Shown here: piece after piece, positions 63,801 through 64,000 of the stretch
How positions within the stretch are numbered: the first letter of the stretch is position 1
How the letters are laid out: every line of letters begins with the position of its first letter
Origin: Pleodorina starrii
Lineage: Eukaryota; Chlorophyta; Chlorophyceae; Chlamydomonadales; Volvocaceae
Direction: 5' to 3'
Length of the DNA: 64,000 nt
Assembly (NCBI GenBank): GCA_030267565.1
Contig: BRXU01000004.1
Coordinates: 6,650,001 to 6,714,000, forward strand
The notes under the pieces: model-generated
What the model was told of the DNA's origin: nothing
The model's input: only the letters and a program-made list of their open reading frames with translations
Databases searched by the model: none
Made by a program: the position numbers and the translations under genes

Positions 63801-64000
63801 CTGAGGGAGGTCAGGGGGGATTGGGCGGAGGTGAGTCAGGGTGTGTGAGTTGGGGGGCGGCGGCGGTGGGGAGAAATGGGTGCAGCGTATGGCATGGCGA
63901 GTGTTCGAAGCAGGGGTTCGGAGCTTCGCGGCGCGCTCCAGGGAGGTCGTGATAGGGACATGATGGCACGGGGACTTCGGGGACTTCAGGGCTGCAGACT
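63801..64000 (-). other. Intron (partial) of the transporter gene
   Basis: The sequence upstream of the acceptor CAG (minus strand, complement of 63801-63803) shows no exon-like homology to the transporter family. The intron or further exons extend past the window edge. Confidence 0.5.

Overview
This window looks like nuclear DNA of a volvocine green alga, Chlamydomonas or a close relative. The evidence is high GC, a host gene with five GT-AG exons coding for a plastid-type dicarboxylate transporter, Dualen/RandI-type LINEs that carry two endonucleases, and abundant purine-strand minisatellites. I cannot fix the species from the sequence alone. Host coding sequence is confined to the right end, as an incomplete minus-strand gene at 61172-63800. 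Nearly everything else is repeats and transposable elements.

Layout. 1-5309 holds non-coding sequence with a long hairpin (843-1131), a 36-37 bp GC-rich minisatellite duplicated as a 569-bp block (1565-2720), and a MITE (4084-4387). 5310-6318 and 16744-17610 are GATGAGGA-type minisatellite on either side of Dualen copy 1 (6319-16743, plus strand). Copy 1 has an uninterrupted 3151-codon reading frame and carries a small hAT-like insertion near its 5' end.

19057-58354 is a nested cluster. The oldest layer is a minus-strand, apparently full-length Dualen (copy 2). Into it were inserted a 713-bp TRIM-like element (22020-22732), a 10-kb chromodomain Ty3/gypsy element (gypsy 1, 24031-34075) that itself contains a 2.05-kb CACTA-like DNA element (27449-29500), and a plus-strand Dualen (copy 3, 40925-55895) that itself contains a second chromodomain gypsy (gypsy 2, 45784-52274). 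Most insertions can be dated relative to one another because their target-site duplications and empty sites are readable. Copy 2 is flanked by two nearly identical blocks of about 490 bp (18264-19056 and 58355-58844), as if it had made a very long target-site duplication. Minisatellite follows to about 60330, then the host gene.

How the parts work. Put together from the three copies, the Dualen protein is a single polyprotein of roughly 4400 residues. Its order is an N-terminal region of unknown function, a hydrophobic multi-helix segment, a Josephin-like cysteine protease, a Pro/Ala-rich linker, APE endonuclease, reverse transcriptase, RNase H, a CCHC motif and a restriction-like endonuclease. 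Both gypsy elements have Gag and Pol in one frame separated by a single UAG codon, which points to stop-codon readthrough. Copies are young (LTR pairs read as identical) but mostly broken by frameshifts, deletions and nested insertions.
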